A DNA stretch of 64,000 nucleotides, taken from contig JANJXV010000013.1 in the NCBI GenBank assembly GCA_024803745.1, positions 54,964,501-55,028,500 of the forward strand, written 5' to 3'. Source of the DNA: Megascapheus bottae. Taxonomy: Eukaryota > Chordata > Mammalia > Rodentia > Geomyidae. Under the pieces are notes generated by a model, which ran no database searches, had not been told where the DNA came from, and worked only from the letters and a program-made list of their open reading frames with translations. Position numbers and translations under genes: made by a program. Below are positions 42,967 to 54,420 of the stretch, piece after piece. Numbering within the stretch: the stretch's first letter is position 1; each line of letters opens with the position of its first letter.

Positions 42967-43215
42967 GAGCGTCCGTGATTCACACTTGTAATCCTAGCTA
43001 CTCAGGAGGCTGAGATATGAAAAGTGGGTCTCAAAGCCAGCCCAGAGAGGAAAGTCTGTGAGACTCTTATCTCCAATTAATCACCAAAAAAAAGCCAGAA
43101 GTTAAGCTGTGGCTCAAGTGGTAGATTGCTAGCCTTGAGCAAAAGAAGCTCAGGGACAGAGACCAAGCTCTTAGTTCAAGCCCATGACTGCCAAGATAAA
43201 TAAGTAAATAAAATA
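42967..43215 (+). mobile_element. B1-ID composite SINE
   Basis: Complete composite directly after the previous tail. AAAT-type tail. Confidence 0.85.
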
Positions 43216-43225
43216 AAGGTTTTGG

Positions 43226-43440
43226 GCCGGGAGTTTGGCCTAGTGGTTAAAGTGCTTGCCTAGCATGCATGAAGACCCGGGTTCGATTCCTCGGTACCAC
43301 ATACATAGCAAAAGAAGCCGGAAGTGGTGCTGAGGCTCAAGTGGTAGAGTGCTAGCCTTGAGAAAATCCAAGGACAGTGCTCAAGCCCTGAGCCCAAGCC
43401 CAAGACTGGCAAAAAATAAATAAATAAATAAATAAAATAA
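43226..43440 (+). mobile_element. ID-ID dimer SINE with AAAT tail
   Basis: Complete, GTGGTTAAAGT variant. The tail is (AAAT)n at 43,411-43,440, and a direct repeat of AATAAAGGTTTT on each side marks the target duplication. Confidence 0.9.
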
Positions 43441-43449
43441 AGGTTTTAT

Positions 43450-43655
43450 AAGCCAGGTGCAGGTGGCTCACTCCTGCGATTACTCCTGTAATCCTAGCTA
43501 CTCAGGAACCAGCCTGGGCAGTAAAACCCGTGAGACACTTATTGCCAACTAACCATCCAAACAAAGCCAGAATTGGAGATTTGGCTCAAGTGGCAGAGCA
43601 CTAGCTTTGAGCAAAAAAGCTAAGGTATAGCATCTAGGCTCTGAGTTCAAGAGCC
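43450..43655 (+). mobile_element. B1-ID composite SINE
   Basis: The B1 half has an internal duplication (GATTACTCCTGTAATCC) and lacks the GAGATCTGAGG core. Confidence 0.8.
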
Positions 43656-44400
43656 AGTTTGGTCCCCAGCTGGTGGCACGATTTGGGGAGGTTCTGGAAC
43701 CTTTGGGAACCTCCATCCCACATGTGGAGGTAACAGAGCAACTGCTAAGTACATGTAACCTATGTCTCCATCTTTTCAGGTAGATGAGAAGTTTAAGTCA
43801 CTGTACTCAGCCTGACCAACTAACAGAAAACTAGTGATTTCAGAAGAAAGCCTGCGATTTCGTACCGTTTTGCCTAGAAATGAAACAAAGAAACCTGTTA
43901 TGCTCTTGAAGCACCCAGGTGGGGTTGCTAGAATTATCCAGAGTAGCAGCTGAGCTTGCCGCCTCAATGTGGAGCACTCGCCTAGCGTCCACTGTGCCAG
44001 GAGGCCCCAGGATTCCTCCCGTAGCACCTAAGAAGAAAAGGAAAGAAAAAGTAAAGAAAGAGTATGTGGATCTGTTGATTGTGTAGGGAGCAAAGAAACC
44101 ACACATATGGTCAGAGGTCAGTATTCTTAGGAAACAAAGAAAGGGGTTGTTTTCTGTCTGTTGAGACCCCACGTGGGCTGTGTGCAAGTTGTTTGTTTTC
44201 TTATTTTCTACAAGAGCGGGGCGCTCCTGTATTTCACACATTGCTTACTGAACTTGTATCCCAGGTCATCAGGGCGTCCTGTCACAGCGAGCCCTGACCA
44301 GGACACCAGTGGGAAACTGCAGGATTCCGTTCTTTTCAAGTTTGACTTCACGGACAGCCATCATGGATCAGCTACCTAACAACCCTTCAGAAGCTGTCTC
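43656..44400. other. Intergenic unique sequence
   Basis: No gene. A weak ID-like scrap lies at about 43,965-44,030. Confidence 0.4.
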
Positions 44401-44403
44401 TTG

Positions 44404-44630
44404 TTGTTTGTGTCCGTACTGGGGCTTGAACTCAGGACCTAGGCACTGTCTCTTAGCTTTTTTGCTCAATCCTGGTGCTCTACCACTTTAGCCGTACCTC
44501 TGCTTTCAGCTTTTTGCTGGTTAATTGGAGATAAAACTCTCCCAGAGTTTCCTGCCTGGAGCTGATTTTGAACTTCAATCCTTAGCTTCCTGAGGAGCTA
44601 GAGTTCAGGTAGGAACCCACCAGCACCTGA
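44404..44630 (-). mobile_element. B1-ID composite SINE
   Basis: Reverse copy from CTGGGGCTTGAACTCAGGAC to GGTAGGAACCCACCAGCACC; partly deleted B1 half. Confidence 0.8.
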
Positions 44631-44769
44631 CTAGCTTTCTAAGATCAACAAGAGAATGCCACCTAGGTTGACTGCCCAACCACTTGAAGTCCTAGGACCA
44701 TGACAACAGGGGCTCCCTTCGGTCTTCCTTTTTGTCCACTGTCTAGCTTTCTCCCTCCTCTGCTGACGT

Positions 44770-45235
44770 CTGACCCTCTACCAAAATGAGAGCAATGCCC
44801 TGCTTCCATGGGCTCTGTGTGGCTGAGGAGACCCGCCAGCAAAGGCTCTTCTTTTTGTTAGCATGTCCTCCCCCATTTTGGTTTGACTGCCTCCATCTTA
44901 GGTCCTTTGCTCTTTCCCTGAAATCAGGGGACCAGGCCAGGCCTGGCCATCATTGTTATCCCCCACCCCATTCCCCAAACGACAGGTATCTCTAGCCTGC
45001 AGCTGCATCGGGGGAATGCTGTCCTCCCAGGTCTGTGTAGCTGCAGAGTGCTTCCCATCCTGAGCTCCCTGTCCGCTTCCCAGGCACTAGGGAACTAAAT
45101 CTTCTCCTCAAGGACAGGCTGCTGCTACGCCCTAACCCCAGAGCGCTGGCCTGCAGCCCCTGCCGACAATAAACCCCTTTCATTCTACAAGACTGTATGT
45201 CTGCATGGTGTTCTGGGCTGGTGCATTATTCTTTC
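44770..45235 (+). mobile_element. Possible LTR segment
   Basis: Features are CCTCCCCCATTTTGG early, AATAAA at 45,168-45,173 and a following TG-rich end. This resembles an LTR or the last exon of a retrocopy. No clear TG...CA ends or target duplication were found. Confidence 0.25.
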
Positions 45236-45605
45236 TTTCTTATTTATATGGCAGATTTATTTTTATTTATCTTATTTTTTACTTAGTTCATTGTTAAATG
45301 TTTAATAAAATTGGCTAATAGTCTGATCTTCAGTGCCATAGATTGTATTGTTCTAAAGCAAGCATCATGTCCCTAATCATGGACTTAAAATTGCTTTTAA
45401 TGCTTGTAATCCGAGCATTCAGAAGGGTAAGGCAGGAGGATCATGAGTTCAAAGCCAGCTTGGGGCTTTAAAAACCAAAACAAAAGAGCTGCAATAGTCA
45501 TTTTCATCTTTCATTAGTGATTTCTCTATTGTTAAATGTTTACCTTAGTTTTAATAACCAGTTTTGAGATTTAGTTGTTCAATAATTGGCTGTTTTCTGC
45601 TTGCT
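45236..45605. other. AT-rich intergenic with a B1 fragment
   Basis: A classical B1-like stretch lies at about 45,390-45,480 (plus; CTTGTAATCCGAGCATTCAG). The rest is unrecognised. Confidence 0.5.
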
Positions 45606-45782
45606 TGCTTTCTTTTTTTTGCCAGTCCTAGGGCATAAACTCAGGACCTGGGCACTGTCCCTGAGCCTCTCTATGCTCAAGGCTACTGCTCTACCACTTG
45701 AGCCACAGTACCACTTCCAGCTTTTTCTGTTATGTGGTACCAAGGAATGGAACCCAGGGCTTCGTGCATGCTAGGCATGGCG
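45606..45782 (-). mobile_element. ID-ID dimer SINE
   Basis: The far 5' end of the element is missing after ATGCTAGGCATGGCGC. Confidence 0.85.
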
Positions 45783-46935
45783 CTTTCATTCTCATCCTAA
45801 GTCTTTGCTTCTTCATTTCCCGCTCCTGTGACTGCAATGGAAAAGATCCTTCCTGGGTATCTCAGAGTGAATATACCCACCACTCAGACCCCTCTGCTGT
45901 GCCTAGGGACTGTGAGAGACACTCACAGCAGGGACTCAGCCATGAGAAATATAGCAAAAGCAAGACTTGATGGTGGTCTTGCAAGGTGCATAAGGGCAGG
46001 CCCCTCTCTGAGGTTCCAGCAGGACTTCTGTAGCTGGCCTGTGCAGGCCCCTCCCCAGGTCCTCACTGGCGGGACATCACCTTGGTCACATTGCTTCCTA
46101 CTGATAACTGGCATACTCGCCCCCTCCTGGGCCCACTCTATTGGGCTGACTCCACCCTCTTGTTCTTCTGTTGTGGGAAGGCTATGCGCTTTACACAGTT
46201 TCTACCCATTTTCTCGTTTATTACAGTCCATTATTTCCTTGCTAATCAGCCTCCTTCTTGGTGCAGTTTATCTATGGGTTTCCCAATGCATGGGCTTTTA
46301 TTATGTTCACCAGTTACTGGTAATTTTCTACTCAGAACTACATGGCGCATCTTGAAATCGGACAGCCACTGACTTCATGTCTAACAGGGACAGAGCGTCC
46401 CACCTCAACACAGCCTCTTGAGGGCCTGGTTGCTTGGCCCCTCTTGTTCTCCCCTTCCTAACTGCCCCTACTTTCTAACTTTCCAACTGCCCCCAGGCTC
46501 TGGGCATGCTGGTTCCCTATATCTAGCCTCTGGTGCTAAGGCTTGCATACTGGTGGTTGATGTAGACAGGTTCACAGGGTCTACAGTCCAGGGCGGGTGA
46601 GGCAGCAGAAGTGAGCACAGGAAGGCCTCAGGTTATGCCACAGTTAGCTCCAGAGCCAGGGACAGGGTATTTATACTCCAAGGCTTTGGCTATCCACAGC
46701 CAGGGGACAAACTCTGGCAAATGAGAGTGGAGGGATGAGGGCTACAGTCCCAAGGTGGGACTGAACATCTGGCTCCCACACAGTGCCCATCACAGAACTC
46801 CAGTCTGACCTGCCCAGAAGCAAGAGAAAAGAAGAATTCACAGAGAAAAGAAGAATTGGATTAGCAGAGAAGGAAGGAGAGGGGGGGAGGGAGAAGGAAG
46901 GAAAAGAAGAACTAACAGACCCCTCCCTTTCTGTT
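45783..46935. other. Intergenic unique sequence
   Basis: Open frames of up to about 175 codons exist, but none shows a recognisable family. A purine tract lies at 46,868-46,910. Confidence 0.4.
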
Positions 46936-46937
46936 GT

Positions 46938-47125
46938 TTTGTTTTGTCCTGGGGTTTGAACTCAGTGCCCCACTATTGCTAGGCAGGCATTTAATCATTT
47001 GAGCCTTAGCCCCAACCTTTCTGTTTTAGTTATCTGGGGGCCAGGGTCTTACTTCTAGGCCGGGGATGACCTGTACCATGGTCTGCTTATTGAGGCATCA
47101 CACGTTGCTGGGATGATAACTAGCT
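46938..47125 (-). mobile_element. Old ID plus B1 composite
   Basis: GGGGTTTGAACTCAGTGCCC and CACACGTTGCTGGGATGATA in reverse. Strongly diverged. Confidence 0.5.
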
Positions 47126-47149
47126 TTCCTTTCTTTCTTTTTCTTTTTC

Positions 47150-47254
47150 TTTTTTTTTGGTCAGTCTTGGGGCTTGAACTCAGAGCCTGAGCACCGTTCT
47201 TGCACTTTCTTAAGGCTAGAGCTCTACCACTTGAGCCACAGCACCACTTCTGGC
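47150..47254 (-). mobile_element. ID-ID dimer, right half (outer, part 1)
   Basis: Poly-T, GGTCAGTCTTGGGGCTTG to CACTTCTGGCTC, where another SINE is inserted. It resumes at 47,551. Confidence 0.85.
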
Positions 47255-47550
47255 TCTTTTTTTTTTTTTTTTTGGTGGGTCATGGGGCTTGAACTCAGCC
47301 TGGGCGCTTTCCCTGAGCTCTTCAGCTCAAGGCTACTGCCCTACCCTTGGGCCTGGATATTATCCTTGAGCTCTTCAGCTCAAGGCTACTACCCTACCCT
47401 TGAGCCAAACCCCACTTCCCATTTTGTAGGAATTAATTGGAGATAAGATTCTCAAGTTCTTTTGTGCCTGGAATGGCTTTGAACCTTGATCCTCAGATCT
47501 CAGCCTTCTGGGTAGCTAGGATTACAGGCATGAGCCATCATGGCTGGCTA
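47255..47550 (-). mobile_element. B1-ID SINE nested in an ID-ID dimer
   Basis: A full composite with an internal duplication (CTCTTCAGCTCAAGGCTAC occurs twice). TGGCTCTTTTT at 47,251 and 47,551 flanks it as target duplication. Confidence 0.85.
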
Positions 47551-47645
47551 TGGCTCTTTTTATGTATGTAGTACCAAGGAATCAGACCTGGGTCTTCATG
47601 CATGCTAGGCAAGCACTCTACCACTAGGCCACATTCCCATCCCCA
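47551..47645 (-). mobile_element. ID-ID dimer, left half (outer, part 2)
   Basis: Resumes with TGGCTCTTTTTATGTATG and ends at CCACATTCCCATCCCC. Confidence 0.85.
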
Positions 47646-47768
47646 CAGCTAGCTTTTTATGGGTCTCTCAAACTTTTGCCTAAGCTGATCTCTCTACCTG
47701 AGTAGCTAGGATTACAGGCATTAGCTACCCTGCTAGGCTAATTCATTTTATATATTTACGTACTTACT

Positions 47769-47950
47769 TATTTTGCCTGTCCTGGAGCTTGTACTCAGGG
47801 ACTGGCCACTATCCCTTAGCTTCTTTTGCTCAAGGCTAGCATTCTGCCACAGCACCATTTGCAGCTTTTTCTGTTTTTGTGGCACTGAGGAATGGAACCC
47901 AGGGCTTCATGCATGCTAGGCAAGCCTCCTATCAAGCCACATTCCCAGTC
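47769..47950 (-). mobile_element. ID-ID dimer SINE, diverged
   Basis: GCCTGTCCTGGAGCTTGTAC to CCACATTCCCAGTC. Confidence 0.8.
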
Positions 47951-48735
47951 GTGGGAGGAAGTTTTATCACAGGGCAAAAGCATACACTCAAGAAGGAGTA
48001 TGAGCTGTGCAAAGCAGCCACATTGCCAGGATTTTGGATCATCAAACTTTGATGGAGGGAAATATTATTTGTGAGTTAAGGCAGGAGAAAAGACTAGGAA
48101 TTCCAGGAATGGGTTGGGATTTTCCTGGAAAAGGGTTTATTTCCCTTTTTTGTGTCCTTATATGGGTTTTTCACATGTGTCATGGTGACAGATGCATGAT
48201 GGGATAGGCAGTTTTGCAAGGTTAATGATGAGGCACTCACTCACAGGATATGTGGGGTCCTGAATATGTGTCCTCAGATCCAGACGATGTCCTTAGATAG
48301 CCACCGATCACATGAAATGATTGAGACCTATGTTGGGAGAGGGAGAGAAGGGGAGAGAAAAAGAGGTTATGTAGAGAGCTGGTGATGTAGCCCAGTGGAC
48401 AAGAGTTGCTTTAATACTTGTGAGAACCTTGGGTTTGGTCCACAGCATCACAAAAACAAACACAAAAGGAAAAGCAAAATAAATAAAACAAAAACGTATC
48501 CAATATGGTTAAATAGCCCGAAAGCTCAAGATAATGAATTTAGAATTGTTTGAGAAATTGGGTCCTAGATCTTTGTGCCAGATCCAGGTTTCAAATGGAG
48601 GCCTCAGAGGGCCTGGCACTGCTGGAAGAACCCACTCACCAGTTGGTTTCAGGCTGGGCCTGGACACGAGGGAGCTAATCTTACAAAGGGCACTGAAGAG
48701 AACCAGAAATTAAAGAAGTACTTTTCTTTTCTTTT
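47951..48735. other. Intergenic with an ID-like monomer
   Basis: A diverged ID-like monomer lies at 48,378-48,460 (plus; TGATGTAGCCCAGTGGAC). Nothing else recognised. Confidence 0.5.
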
Positions 48736-48976
48736 TTTTTCTTTGTTGGTCAGTTGTGGGGCTTGAACTCTTGGTCTGGGCATTGTTCCTGAGCTCTTCA
48801 CTTTAAGGATAGTGTTCTACCACTTTGAGCCTAGTGCCACTTCCAGTTTTCCAGTGGTTAACTGAAGATAAGAGTCTCACAGATTTTTTGTGCCTGGGCT
48901 GACTTTGAACTGTGATCCTAAAATCTCAGCCTCCTGAGTAGCTAGGATTATAGGCTTGAGCCACTGGCACCTGGCC
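48736..48976 (-). mobile_element. B1-ID composite SINE
   Basis: Full reverse copy. Confidence 0.9.
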
Positions 48977-48977
48977 A

Positions 48978-49176
48978 TTTCTTTTTTTTTTGCCAGTCCC
49001 AGGACTTGAACTCAGGACCTGGGCACTGTCCTTGGACACTGCTCAAGGCTAGCACTCTGCTACTTGAGCCACAGCACCACCTCCAGCTTTTTCTGTGTAT
49101 GTGGTACCAAGGAATCAAACCCAGGGCTTCATGCGTGCTAGGTGAGCACTCTACCACTAGGCTACTCTCTCAGCTT
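48978..49176 (-). mobile_element. ID-ID dimer SINE
   Basis: Full reverse copy, second of three consecutive minus-strand SINEs. Confidence 0.9.
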
Positions 49177-49378
49177 TTTTTTTTTTTTTGCCAGTCCTGG
49201 GCTTGAGCTCAGGGCCTGAGCACTGTCCTTGGACTTTCTCAAGGCTAGAGCTCTACCACTTGAGCCTCAGCACCACTTCCGGCTTTTTTTTCTATGTATG
49301 TGGTACCGAGGAATCGAACCCGGGTCTTTGTGCATGCTAGGCAAGCACTTTAACCACTAGGCCAAACTCCCGGCCCTC
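49177..49378 (-). mobile_element. ID-ID dimer SINE
   Basis: Full, well-preserved reverse copy with T14; third of three. Confidence 0.95.
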
Positions 49379-49938
49379 AGACTTTTTTTTTAAAGCCCAT
49401 AATGGGAGCAGGAACACAGGAGCCAAATGGAAGAGCCACCCATGCCACCACTAGACCAACTTGAGCACGTGCTAAGCAAGGTAGTATTAAAATACGCCCA
49501 GCATATGAGATGAATTGCCACGAGTCCATGCTCAGGGGGAAGATGGTTGAGGGTCTCAAAGCACAGGCCAGGCAGAGGTCACCAGAGGTAGAATTCAAAG
49601 TCATTGACATGGACCTTCCACCCTGGCCACCCCAGTGGCTGCCCTCAGCAACTTCCTTCCAGGGAGGGCAGGGAAGAGGCCAGCGCAGAGGACATGAGAT
49701 GCTGACTGCCAGGCCTTGGCTAGCACACACAGTGAGAAGTCCTGTTGGTGGCAGTGCCCTTTTCCTCTGTGGTCTTCTCCTAGCACTGATCAGTGTCCCT
49801 GATGTCCCTCTCTTCTTTGGGTGGAAGGGAAGCAACAAGTCCCCCTCTCAGAAGAAAGATTACCGTGAGAAATCCACACTCATAATCGCCCTGATGAGAC
49901 CCTTCAGTGTACTAAAACTAGTGAGTAGAGAAGTGGAG
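49379..49938. other. Intergenic unique sequence
   Basis: Overlapping open frames on both strands (about 150 codons) have no domain signature and are not called. Confidence 0.4.
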
Positions 49939-49939
49939 T

Positions 49940-50123
49940 AGGCTGGGAGTTTGGCCTAGCATGCACAAAGACCCGGGTTCGATTTCTCAGAACCACATAC
50001 AGAGAAAAGCCAGAAGTGCTGTGGCTCAAGTGGCAGAGCACTAGCTCTGAGGAGGAAGCCCAAGCACAGTGCTCAGGCCCTGAGTTCAAGCCCAGGACTG
50101 GCAAATAAATAAATAAATAAATC
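49940..50123 (+). mobile_element. ID-ID dimer SINE with AAAT tail
   Basis: The left half lacks the GTGGTAGAGTGCTTG part. The tail is (AAAT)n. Confidence 0.85.
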
Positions 50124-50935
50124 TGAGTAAAACTGGATACCTGTATGGTCTCCAAGTAGCCACTCAAGAGGAGTGGTTGAAAAGGGAACAGTGGCCACCG
50201 TGGATTCCGGCAGCAGCTGTCTTCACCAAAGCGTCCGTGGTGAACGGGCCATCGATTGTGTCAGGGCCAGCATGGCCTTGCAATTGATTGCCTTTCCAAT
50301 GGCATCACCTCCACCACGCCTGGAAACACTCCAGCCAAGTGCGGCCTGACTGCATTCTCAGAACTGTAAAACAGGATCTTCAGAAGGATCCCAAGGGAAA
50401 GACAGAGCAGGACCATGCTACAAGCTAGAGACAAGTGAGGAGAATTCACCTCTCCCTGCAGCGTGGACTCAGGAGGAGACTCTGGAGGGCACCAGCCATG
50501 GGCGAACCCATTAGCAAAAGGCAGAGGTAGTGGTAGAGTTGGCAGCTTTGCGCCAGAATGAATCCCTTAGTTTTTATAATTGTCCTGTAGTTACATAAGA
50601 TGTTCTCAGAAGAAAGAAATGGGGTTGGCAGAACTCTACTGCTTCTGCAAGTCAAACTTGCCTCAAAATAAGAATTTAACACAAGAATGACCATGTTCAA
50701 AGTAATGGTTCCACAGACCTCCTCTATACACAGCAGCCCATTAGAGCACGTGACAAATACTCATCCACAAAGATTCTGGCCCGCTGTATGATCTACATCT
50801 GTAGTTTAGGGTATGCAGGGGCCTGAGGTAGTAGGATCACAAGTTCAAGGCCAGTCTCGACAATGAAGTGACAGTCCTAGTTCAAAACAATCCGCAAAAA
50901 CAAATATCTAGTAAATAATAGAATATCTCCACATA
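50124..50935. other. Intergenic with old B1
   Basis: A diverged B1-like stretch lies at 50,788-50,890 (plus). The remainder is unrecognised. Confidence 0.4.
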
Positions 50936-50937
50936 CA

Positions 50938-51132
50938 TTTTTTTTTGCCAGACCTGGGGCTTGAACTCAGGGCCTGAGCACTGTCCTTGGGCTTTCCCAA
51001 GGCTAGAGCTCTACCATTTGAGCCATAGCACCACTTCTGGCTTTTCTATGTATGTGGTACCAAGGAATCGAACCTGGGTCTTCATGCGTGCTAGGCAATC
51101 ACTCTACCACTAGGCCAAACTCCTGGCCCCTT
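50938..51132 (-). mobile_element. ID-ID dimer SINE
   Basis: Full reverse copy. Confidence 0.95.
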
Positions 51133-51427
51133 TGTGACATTTTTACTCAAATAGATATTAATGTTATTCTTTTTACTGGCCACAGGAGCTGTAGTATATT
51201 ATAAAGTGAGTAAGTGTGGTCACATTGGCCCTCCAAAATTGCAAATTTTGGAGCATTTTGGATTAGGGTTGCTCACGCTCTGCTGGGAGATGTTTTTTCA
51301 TTTTTTCCATCTTTGTGAGGAATGAAAATCTTATTTCTCTAAGTACTTAAAGAGCTTGTTGAAATATTTGAGATAACGATGAGCATTTCAGTAGAAAAGC
51401 TGATGAGGGAACTGTGTGTTTCCCCAG

Positions 51428-51555
51428 CTTGCCATCTAGTTCCACCACACACTGCAAATGTTCTTTAGCACTGATGAAGCTTGTGGAGCTGCCCCGTGCC
51501 TACCAACCGGCTGCCCTGTCATCCAAGGCCCTGAGCCCGGGAAGTGCCAGGGCAG
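51428..51555 (+). other. Exon-like segment with canonical splice signals
   Basis: TTTCCCCAG at 51,419-51,427 and CAG|GTGAGT at 51,553-51,560 bound a 128-nt segment that is open in one frame. It lies about 9 kb upstream of LRP5 exon 1 on the same strand. It could be an alternative or noncoding exon, or chance. Confidence 0.25.
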
Positions 51556-52120
51556 GTGAGTGGTGGAGATCTGCCCGAGCTCTCCTTCCCAGGGGAGGGG
51601 GAGGGTGGCCACCATCACGTCCCCAGCAACTTTGCCTCTGATGACAAGTCTGGGTGGGAGGGAGCGTATTCAATCTTTCACAGGTGACCAGTCATGGGCA
51701 GTAGTTTGCCCAGGATTCAGTCTGCAGGGGAATCAGGCTGTGGGCCCCAGGCTAGAGGCTCACTCTCTGAGCCTCAGTTTCCCTAACCCAGAGTAGAATT
51801 GGTAAGAAACCACATGCAGGGATGGCATGGTATTCAGTGGTGGACTCAGATCCACAGCTGTGCAGGCCCCAAATGCAGGAACTAAATATGTTGTTCCAGA
51901 AGACCAGGAAGATGTGAGGGCCACTGCCCTGAGAAGCCCCCAGGTCAGTGGGGATCTTAGGTGTCAACACAAGCCTCAACAGAAGACAAAACCTGGGAGG
52001 GTGGGGTGGGCAGAGCCTCCTTCCCCAGGGTCTCGGGTGGGGGGGGAGAAGCATTAGGGTTCAGGGAATGGCAGAGCAAGGCTCAGAGGAAGCAGGAGCT
52101 TGTTAAAGTATTTGGAAAAG
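51556..52120. other. Intergenic unique sequence
   Basis: A MIR-like scrap (GAGCCTCAGTTTCCCTAACC, about 51,768-51,790) is the only hint of a repeat. Confidence 0.4.
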
Positions 52121-52124
52121 AAAT

Positions 52125-52420
52125 GAATAGCTGAGCACTTACGGTGCACACCTAGAATCCTAGCTACTCAGAAGGCTGCAGTCTGAGGATTGTGGCTCAA
52201 AGCCAAGCTGGGCATGAGAGTCTATGAAAAGTCTGTGAGACTCTTATCTCTAATCAACTGTGCCCTGCTCTCTCCCCCCCCCCCCAGCAAAAAAAAAGAA
52301 AAGAAAAGCAAAAACTGGTGCTATAACTCATGGTAGAGTGGGAGCTAGCCTTGAGCAAAAGAAGTTCAAGGACAGAACCCAGGCCCAGAGTTCAAGCCCC
52401 AGGACAGGCACTGAAAACGA
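52125..52420 (+). mobile_element. B1-ID composite SINE with internal expansion
   Basis: The two halves are separated by a CT/C-run and an A-rich insert (52,266-52,315). Confidence 0.75.
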
Positions 52421-52489
52421 AAGAACAGAAATTAAATGGGATGAGATGAATAGTTCATCCTCACCCCAGGCAGAGATCTGCTGGGCCTG

Positions 52490-52582
52490 GTTGCAGAAGG
52501 AGGAGGGAGAGAAAGGGAGAGAAAAGGGGCAGGGGGAGGAAGAGGGAGGAGGGGAAGGAGAGGAGGGGAAGGAGGAGGATGT
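52490..52582. repeat. GGA/GGGA purine microsatellite
   Basis: AGGAGGGAGAGAAAGGG and related units. Confidence 0.9.
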
Positions 52583-53535
52583 TCTTGGGTCAAGTCCATT
52601 TAGAGGCCACAGTGTCCCTCTCAAGAGTTAGGACTTGACTTGTAGACAATCCGCCAGCTAGGGCGGGGAAGTTTCCATTTCCCACATGGCAGTGCCAGGC
52701 TCAGTGGCAGCCTTGCCCAGATGTTAGCAGGGGCCCCTTCTTCAGGCACAAGCCAGGGCTTCTTAGCCAGCCTGCCTGTCCCCCCCCCACCCAGGCACTG
52801 CTTCACCATTTCGTAATGGCCCCTGGTAAGAGTAGCTGCCTGACTTCCTTAATCCCCATTACAGCCCAGCCAGGCAGCTACCCTTACACCACCCCTTTCC
52901 CCCCATTCCCCACCCCACCCCACACAGATCAGGAAACCAGTCTCCCAAGATCACACCTGCCCAGTGCCAGGTGAGCCTGGTGGCGGCTGCCCCCTCGTGG
53001 ACGCGCTGCAGGCTGCAGGCCCAAGCACCAAGAGGGCAAGATCTCAGCCCCCGTCCAGAAAGATGTTCCTCACCCCTAGTGTTGCTGGGACACCCCAGTT
53101 TCTTCTCTGTTGGGGACGAGTATGGGGTCAGAGCAACCTTGGACCCGCACAGCTGTGTACACAAAGAAATAAGCTATTAGCATGACTTTGGGCTATGTTA
53201 ATCCCTTCTTGTTTACTTGATTGCTGCTTTGTACCAATGCAACACCTGGCAGTTTCCTGGTTTTTAGAAAAATATTTAAGATTGGAACAAAGAAATAAAC
53301 GAGGCTACAGTCTTAAGCTCACAGCCTTCTTGGCCTGCTGGCTTGGGCTGTAGTCCTCCACACCCCATCTTTTTCTTGTCTTCTTTTCCAAGTCCCTACC
53401 CCCTAAGTCAGGAACCCCCATTCACTGCCGGCTCCGGCACTTCTCCTTCCTGGAAAATGGGCATGGAGTAAGATCTTCCTGGAAGAGCTGTGAGGAACAC
53501 CTTAGGAGCCAGCTGGGCATCTTGGTACCCGCAAG
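52583..53535. other. Intergenic; possible LTR end at 53.2-53.4 kb
   Basis: 53,155-53,410 contains AATATTTAAG and AATAAACGAGGC (AATAAA at 53,293-53,298) followed by a pyrimidine-rich stretch, suggesting an LTR R-U5. Ends and target duplication were not identified. Confidence 0.3.
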
Positions 53536-53537
53536 GA

Positions 53538-53697
53538 TGGCTAGGCTCTGTCCCTGAGGCTTTCTGTGCTCAAGGCTAGAGCTCCACCACTTGAGTCACA
53601 GCTCCACTTCCGGCTTTTTCCCTTAATGTGGTACTGAGGAATCCAACCCAGGGCTTCATGCATGCTAGGCAAGCACTCTACCACTAAGCCACATTCA
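53538..53697 (-). mobile_element. ID-ID dimer SINE, tail side truncated
   Basis: GGCTCTGTCCCTGAGGCTTT to CACTAAGCCACATTC. Confidence 0.8.
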
Positions 53698-53840
53698 ATC
53701 TCCAATTAATTAAACACCAGAAAACTGGAAGTGGTGCTGTGGCTTCAAGTGATAAAGCCCTAGCCTTGAACAAAAAGAGCTCAAGGACAGAGCCTGGGCC
53801 TTGAGTTCAAGCTCCATGACCAACTGAAAAAAAAAGAAAA
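53698..53840 (+). mobile_element. B1-ID right part
   Basis: AATCTCCAATTAATT to GCTCCATGACCAACTG with an A tail. 5'-truncated. Confidence 0.8.
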
Positions 53841-53841
53841 A

Positions 53842-53942
53842 AGTCTCATAGACTTCTTCCTGGGCTGCCTTTGAACCTCAATCCTCAGATCTCAGTCTCC
53901 TGAGTAGCTAGGATTACAGGTATGAGCCATAAGTACACAGCT
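53842..53942 (-). mobile_element. B1-like half
   Basis: AGTCTCATAGACTTC to GATTACAGGTATGAGCC in reverse, head to head with the preceding piece. Confidence 0.75.
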
Positions 53943-54221
53943 TCTGTCTCTGTTTTACTAGAATATTGAAAGCCTCAAACAACAACAACCACCACAACAA
54001 AAAATAGGTGCCTTTCTGCCCAGGGCTGCAAGCTTTGCAGGGCTCCCTTTGCCTCTGACCTGCCCATCCCTCAGAGGGCTCAGGGCCCAGCCTCCTTCCC
54101 TCTGCTAACCTTTGGCTCAGATACTTGGACCCTGGTCTAGTTCTGTGCATGAGGCGGTAACTAGCACAAAACATTCCTTATTCTGAAGTTTGTAGGCTTC
54201 CATGGTTTTCCTCATGTTTTG

Positions 54222-54420
54222 TGTTTTGGAAATACTGGGGTTTGAACTCAGAGCCTCGTGATTGTTAAGCAGTCATTCTATCACTTGAGCCCCAATCTCA
54301 GACCTTTTTTGCCCTAGCTATTTTTCAGTCTTGAGATTTTGCCAAAGTTGGCCTCAGACTGTGATTCTTCTAGCTCCACTTCTGGAGTCTCTGGGATCTA
54401 AGTGTGTACCAGCTCACCTG
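54222..54420 (-). mobile_element. Old ID plus B1 composite
   Basis: ACTGGGGTTTGAACTCAGAGCC, then a diverged B1 region. Confidence 0.5.

Noticed and set aside
39000..43700. Regular repeats of about 200 bp that might suggest an array or CRISPR-like structure
   Set aside because: The units are SINEs with individual tails and target duplications, not short identical repeats with uniform spacers, and the genome is mammalian.
49377..49941. Opposed 143- and 153-codon open frames
   Set aside because: They overlap on opposite strands, and have no splice signals, conserved motifs or family resemblance. Chance frames in moderately GC-rich DNA are more likely.
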